From NCBI GenBank assembly GCA_949300515.1, contig CASGEP010000017.1, positions 1 through 34,841 of the forward strand: DNA of 34,841 nucleotides, given 5' to 3'. The DNA comes from an uncultured bacterium (GTDB lineage: Bacteria; Cyanobacteriota; Vampirovibrionia; Gastranaerophilales; Gastranaerophilaceae). Positions 32,613-34,841 of the stretch are shown one piece after another. Numbering within the stretch: position 1 is the stretch's first letter; every line of letters begins with the position of its first letter. The notes beneath the pieces are model-generated. The model did no database searches, was not told where the DNA came from, and saw only the letters and a program-made list of their open reading frames with translations. Position numbers and translations under genes: made by a program.

Positions 32613-33701
32613 ATGAAAAAAGCACTTATTACAGGTATTACAGGTCAAGACGGCAGCTATCTTGCGGAATTATTGCTTGAAAAAGGTTATGAAGTACACG
32701 GCATGAAGCGCCGCGCTTCTTCTTTTAATACATCAAGGATTGACCACCTTTATCAGGATATCCACAATCCAAATCTTAAATTCAAACTTCACTACGGCGA
32801 TTTGACGGATTCTACAAACATTATCCGCCTTATACAAGAAATTCAGCCGGATGAAATATATAACCTTGCCGCACAATCTCACGTTAAGGTTTCTTTTGAT
32901 GAGCCCGAGTACACGGCAAACGCAGACGGTATCGGCGCGCTTAGAATTCTTGAAGCGATAAGGCTTTTGGGGCTTGAGAAAAAAACAAAATTCTATCAGG
33001 CTTCAACTTCCGAGCTTTTCGGTCTTGTTCAGGAAACGCCCCAGAGGGAAACAACCCCCTTTTACCCGCGCTCTCCTTACGCTTGCGCTAAATTATACGC
33101 GTACTGGATTACGGTTAACTACCGCGAAAGCTACGGATTGTACGCATGCAACGGTATTTTATTTAACCACGAATCACCCCGCCGCGGCGAAACATTTGTA
33201 ACACGTAAAATCACCCGTGCGGCAGTCAGGATTTTACTTGGTATGGAAGAAAAATTATACCTCGGAAACCTCGACTCCAAGCGCGACTGGGGTCATGCAA
33301 AAGATTACGTTGAGGGCATGTGGAGAGTTTTGCAACAGGATAAACCCGAGGACTTTGTCCTTGCAACAGGTGTTACGACCTCTATCCGCGATTTTTGTAA
33401 CATGGCATTTAAAGAGCTTGATATTGATTTAATCTGGCAGGGCAAGGGTCTTGAAGAAAAAGGTATCGACAGCAAAACGGGTAAAGTGCTTGTCGAAGTC
33501 GACCCGAGATACTTCAGACCGGCAGAGGTTGACCTGCTTTTGGGCGACAGTGCAAAGGCGCGCCAAAAGCTCGGCTGGGAACCGAAATACGATCTTAAAA
33601 CCATGGTAAAAGAAATGGTGGCGCGCGATTTAGAAGAAGCCAAAAAAGCAAAAGTACTGAAGGATAAGGGTTATCAAATCTTAGTTCCGCAAGAAGCATA
33701 A
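32613..33701 (+). CDS. gmd: GDP-mannose 4,6-dehydratase
   Basis: Converts GDP-mannose to GDP-4-keto-6-deoxymannose, the branch point to GDP-fucose, GDP-rhamnose or GDP-perosamine for surface glycans. 362 residues from [14 protein letters not shown] (GGGGA site); the upstream start at 32562 would lie in the promoter. Seen: the NAD(P) loop [11 protein letters not shown], the [15 protein letters not shown] segment, the STSELFG triad serine/threonine region, YACAK (catalytic Tyr-x3-Lys), and [16 protein letters not shown]. The next enzyme of the pathway (fcl or rmd) is not beside it. Confidence 0.96.
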   Translation: MKKALITGITGQDGSYLAELLLEKGYEVHGMKRRASSFNTSRIDHLYQDIHNPNLKFKLHYGDLTDSTNIIRLIQEIQPDEIYNLAAQSHVKVSFDEPEYTANADGIGALRILEAIRLLGLEKKTKFYQASTSELFGLVQETPQRETTPFYPRSPYACAKLYAYWITVNYRESYGLYACNGILFNHESPRRGETFVTRKITRAAVRILLGMEEKLYLGNLDSKRDWGHAKDYVEGMWRVLQQDKPEDFVLATGVTTSIRDFCNMAFKELDIDLIWQGKGLEEKGIDSKTGKVLVEVDPRYFRPAEVDLLLGDSAKARQKLGWEPKYDLKTMVKEMVARDLEEAKKAKVLKDKGYQILVPQEA

Positions 33702-33737
33702 ACGGCACAGCAGTACTTAAAAATAAGGAGATTGCCA

Positions 33738-34352
33738 ATGAAAAGACTATTGTCAATTTTGGCTTTAATGCTTGTTATGTCCCCCGCTTTTGCGGGAAAC
33801 AAGACAGTTGTGCAGTGTCAAAACTCGTTTTCTTCAGATAACCCTTCCGCCTATTTTACAGGCAAGGTTGTAAAAGAGGTTGAATTTAAAAATGGTGTGC
33901 TTTTGCGCGAAAATGCAATTATAAAAGGAAAAGTCTTGCAGGTGGTTGACGCAAAACGTGCAAAAAGAGATGCTTATTTTGTAATTAAGCCCCTTACTTA
34001 CACTGATCCTGTGGCAAATAAGACATATACCGTAAAAGACAAAGACTGGCAGGCAAAAGTCGTGGGCTACAAGCCTTTTGACGCCAAAGAAACGGCAAAA
34101 AGCGCCGGCGTGAGCGTTGCAAACTTTTTTGTACAGGGTTTCAGCACAGTCTATCACTTCGGCGACGGAGTTATTCACCCCGAAGAGGATAAGGGCCGCT
34201 TTAAATCAGGGGTTCATAATGCCTATGAGCACTCGTTTTTATCTTACATAGAGGAGGGCAGCGCTCTTGAAGTAAAGAAGGGCGACTACCTTGCGCTCAA
34301 ATTCTTTCAGGCGGATGTTCCCAAGTGGAAGTTCTGGGAAAGAAACAGATAA
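33738..34352 (+). CDS. Secreted protein downstream of gmd, unknown
   Basis: 204 residues from the ATG with AAGGAG 8 bases ahead. The signal peptide is clear (LLSILALMLVMSPAFA). The mature protein is mixed alpha/beta with no family that I recognise; conspicuous segments are VEFKNGVLLRENAIIKGKVLQVVDAKRAKRDAYFVI, split by basic Lys-Arg pairs, and a C-terminal YLALKFFQADVPKWKFWE. The segment with INKGKV-like strands suggests a small beta-barrel. It follows gmd by 36 bases. The role is unknown; envelope or glycan-related is only positional inference. Confidence 0.75.
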   Translation: MKRLLSILALMLVMSPAFAGNKTVVQCQNSFSSDNPSAYFTGKVVKEVEFKNGVLLRENAIIKGKVLQVVDAKRAKRDAYFVIKPLTYTDPVANKTYTVKDKDWQAKVVGYKPFDAKETAKSAGVSVANFFVQGFSTVYHFGDGVIHPEEDKGRFKSGVHNAYEHSFLSYIEEGSALEVKKGDYLALKFFQADVPKWKFWERNR

Positions 34353-34358
34353 TTTTAC

Positions 34359-34381
34359 ACGCTCCGTACCCCGCGGGGCGT
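34359..34381 (+). terminator. Terminator after the secreted protein gene
   Basis: An 8-bp stem, ACGCTCCG with CGGGGCGT (one U-G pair), a 7-base loop and TTTTAATTT. It starts 6 bases after the stop codon. Confidence 0.8.
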
Positions 34382-34398
34382 TTTAATTTGCAAAAAAA

Positions 34399-34446
34399 GA
34401 GGCGTATGTTGTATAGATATTGATTTATCTACCTGGAGTACGCCTC
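34399..34446. repeat. Bipartite inverted repeat
   Basis: Outer arms GAGGCGTA (34399-34406) and TACGCCTC (34439-34446) pair perfectly, inner arms TAGATA (34414-34419) and TATCTA (34426-34431) pair around TTGATT, and 7-base unpaired segments lie on both sides. There is no gene in this stretch. It could be an RNA hairpin, an attenuator or a mobile-element remnant. Confidence 0.6.
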
Positions 34447-34476
34447 AAAAATAAGATACGAAGTTTATTTAAGATG

Positions 34477-34489
34477 TCACGATTCGTGA
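34477..34489. repeat. Perfect 13-bp palindrome
   Basis: TCACGATTCGTGA: TCACGA and TCGTGA around one central T. Within the roughly 330 bases without a gene (34382-34711). Operator-like in form; no regulator is assigned. Confidence 0.45.
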
Positions 34490-34536
34490 ACTTTTGCCCT
34501 TAAATCGAGAATGTGTAAACATAGCGTATACCTGTC

Positions 34537-34611
34537 ATCCTGAACTGGCTGGAAAATCCGTTGAGGCAAAGCCGAAACGAGATTTTGTGCCCCTACTTGG
34601 TGTTTCAGGAT
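34537..34611. repeat. Nested palindromic intergenic repeat (TCATCCTGAA...TTCAGGATCT type)
   Basis: Outer arms ATCCTGAA (34537-34544) and TTCAGGAT (34604-34611); inner arms AAAATC (34553-34558) and GATTTT (34581-34586); then CGTT/AACG and GGC/GCC around AAA. The edges TCATCCTGA and CAGGATCT are those of short palindromic repeats seen between genes in many bacteria. The rest of the gene-free stretch holds the two palindromes at 34399 and 34477 and no convincing frame. Confidence 0.65.
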
Positions 34612-34711
34612 CTTAGTAGTGGTGCATGTGTATTTACAGTGTTACACTTATTCGCCTGTGCTCTAAATCATATTCACACTTTCAATGTTCGATAATTACG
34701 TTAAGACATCA

Positions 34712-34841
34712 TCACTCTACCCAGTATATGAACACATACCCTCCTTGTCCCTGTGCACCTGACCCCGGGTTAGGATAGAGCGTAGTATTCTCGCTCCAGC
34801 CTCCGCCTCCGCCTCCTGCACCTGCCTGTCCATAATCTATT
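34712..34841 (-). CDS. C-terminal end of a glycine-rich protein, cut by the window edge
   Basis: Partial: 42 codons to a TGA at 34712-34714; the start lies beyond the window. The translated end is IDYGQAGAGGGGGGW, then SENTTLYPNPGSG, AQGQGGYVFIYWVE. The DNA encoding the glycine run is a GGAGGC-type repeat. Glycine-rich ends of this form occur at the C-terminus of phage tail fibres and of some pilin-like or secreted surface proteins, so the nature is open. Its GC content is noticeably higher than that of the neighbouring DNA. No terminator was seen directly downstream of the stop on minus. Confidence 0.6.
   Translation of the reverse strand, partial: IDYGQAGAGGGGGGWSENTTLYPNPGSGAQGQGGYVFIYWVE

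Overview
The window is about 35 kb of AT-rich, densely packed chromosomal DNA from a flagellated, apparently diderm, probably anaerobic bacterium. Flagellar motor and hook genes, lipopolysaccharide-type sugar genes (gmhA, a GDP-mannose 4,6-dehydratase), a PerR-type regulator next to a reverse rubrerythrin, a CdaA-type diadenylate cyclase and the general gene style fit a non-photosynthetic cyanobacterial relative (Vampirovibrionia/Melainabacteria, Gastranaerophilales-like). That placement is inference: there is no rRNA or other phylogenetic marker in the window that I can place without a search. I see no tRNA, rRNA, CRISPR array or intact insertion sequence.

Layout. 1-4057: comF and thiG (minus) face gcvPB and queA (plus). 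4050-6002: a motor-switch operon on minus, fliM, fliN and a CheY-position response regulator. 6116-7232: a small repeat protein and folE2. 7333-7923: gmhA. 8006-8392: an unknown gene behind a sigma-28-type promoter. 8587-9518: perR-like gene and reverse rubrerythrin, with a Fur/PerR-type box. 9578-13246: a minus operon running secreted protein, motA, motB, fliL, second fliN. 13369-15297: a plus operon fliJ, short fliK-like gene, hook/rod protein, behind a sigma-28-type promoter. 15366-18963: minus genes for cytidine deaminase, an MBL hydrolase, a small unknown, cdaA and lysA. 19040-24494: AI-2E transporter, radical SAM protein, then tyrS-cysK-cysE. 24500-26698: an atypical GH13 protein (minus). 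26888-30739: a 1283-residue coiled-coil protein. 30969-32458: anti-sigma factor, ECF sigma factor and a Cys-rich Spy/CpxP-like periplasmic protein. 32613-34352: GDP-mannose dehydratase and a secreted unknown. 34382-34841: palindromic repeats and the 3' end of a glycine-rich protein on minus.

How the parts work together. Three gene blocks supply flagellar switch (FliM and two FliN), stator (MotA/MotB), FliL and hook/export parts (FliJ, FliK-like, hook/rod protein). Two near-consensus sigma-28 sites (TAAA-N15-NYCGATAA) tie the fliJ operon and the unknown gene at 8006-8392 to late flagellar control. The PerR-like gene and rubrerythrin form a peroxide-defence pair that probably represses itself. 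The anti-sigma/ECF sigma/Cys-rich Spy-like trio looks like a self-contained envelope or metal/redox stress circuit and is, with the giant coiled-coil protein, the best candidate for undescribed biology here. The rest is metabolism: Cys, Lys, thiamine, folate/queuosine, glycine cleavage and GDP-sugar.

Start codons were revised in several genes from ribosome-binding sites and family alignment, including a likely AUU start for the PerR-like gene and a UUG start for gmhA.
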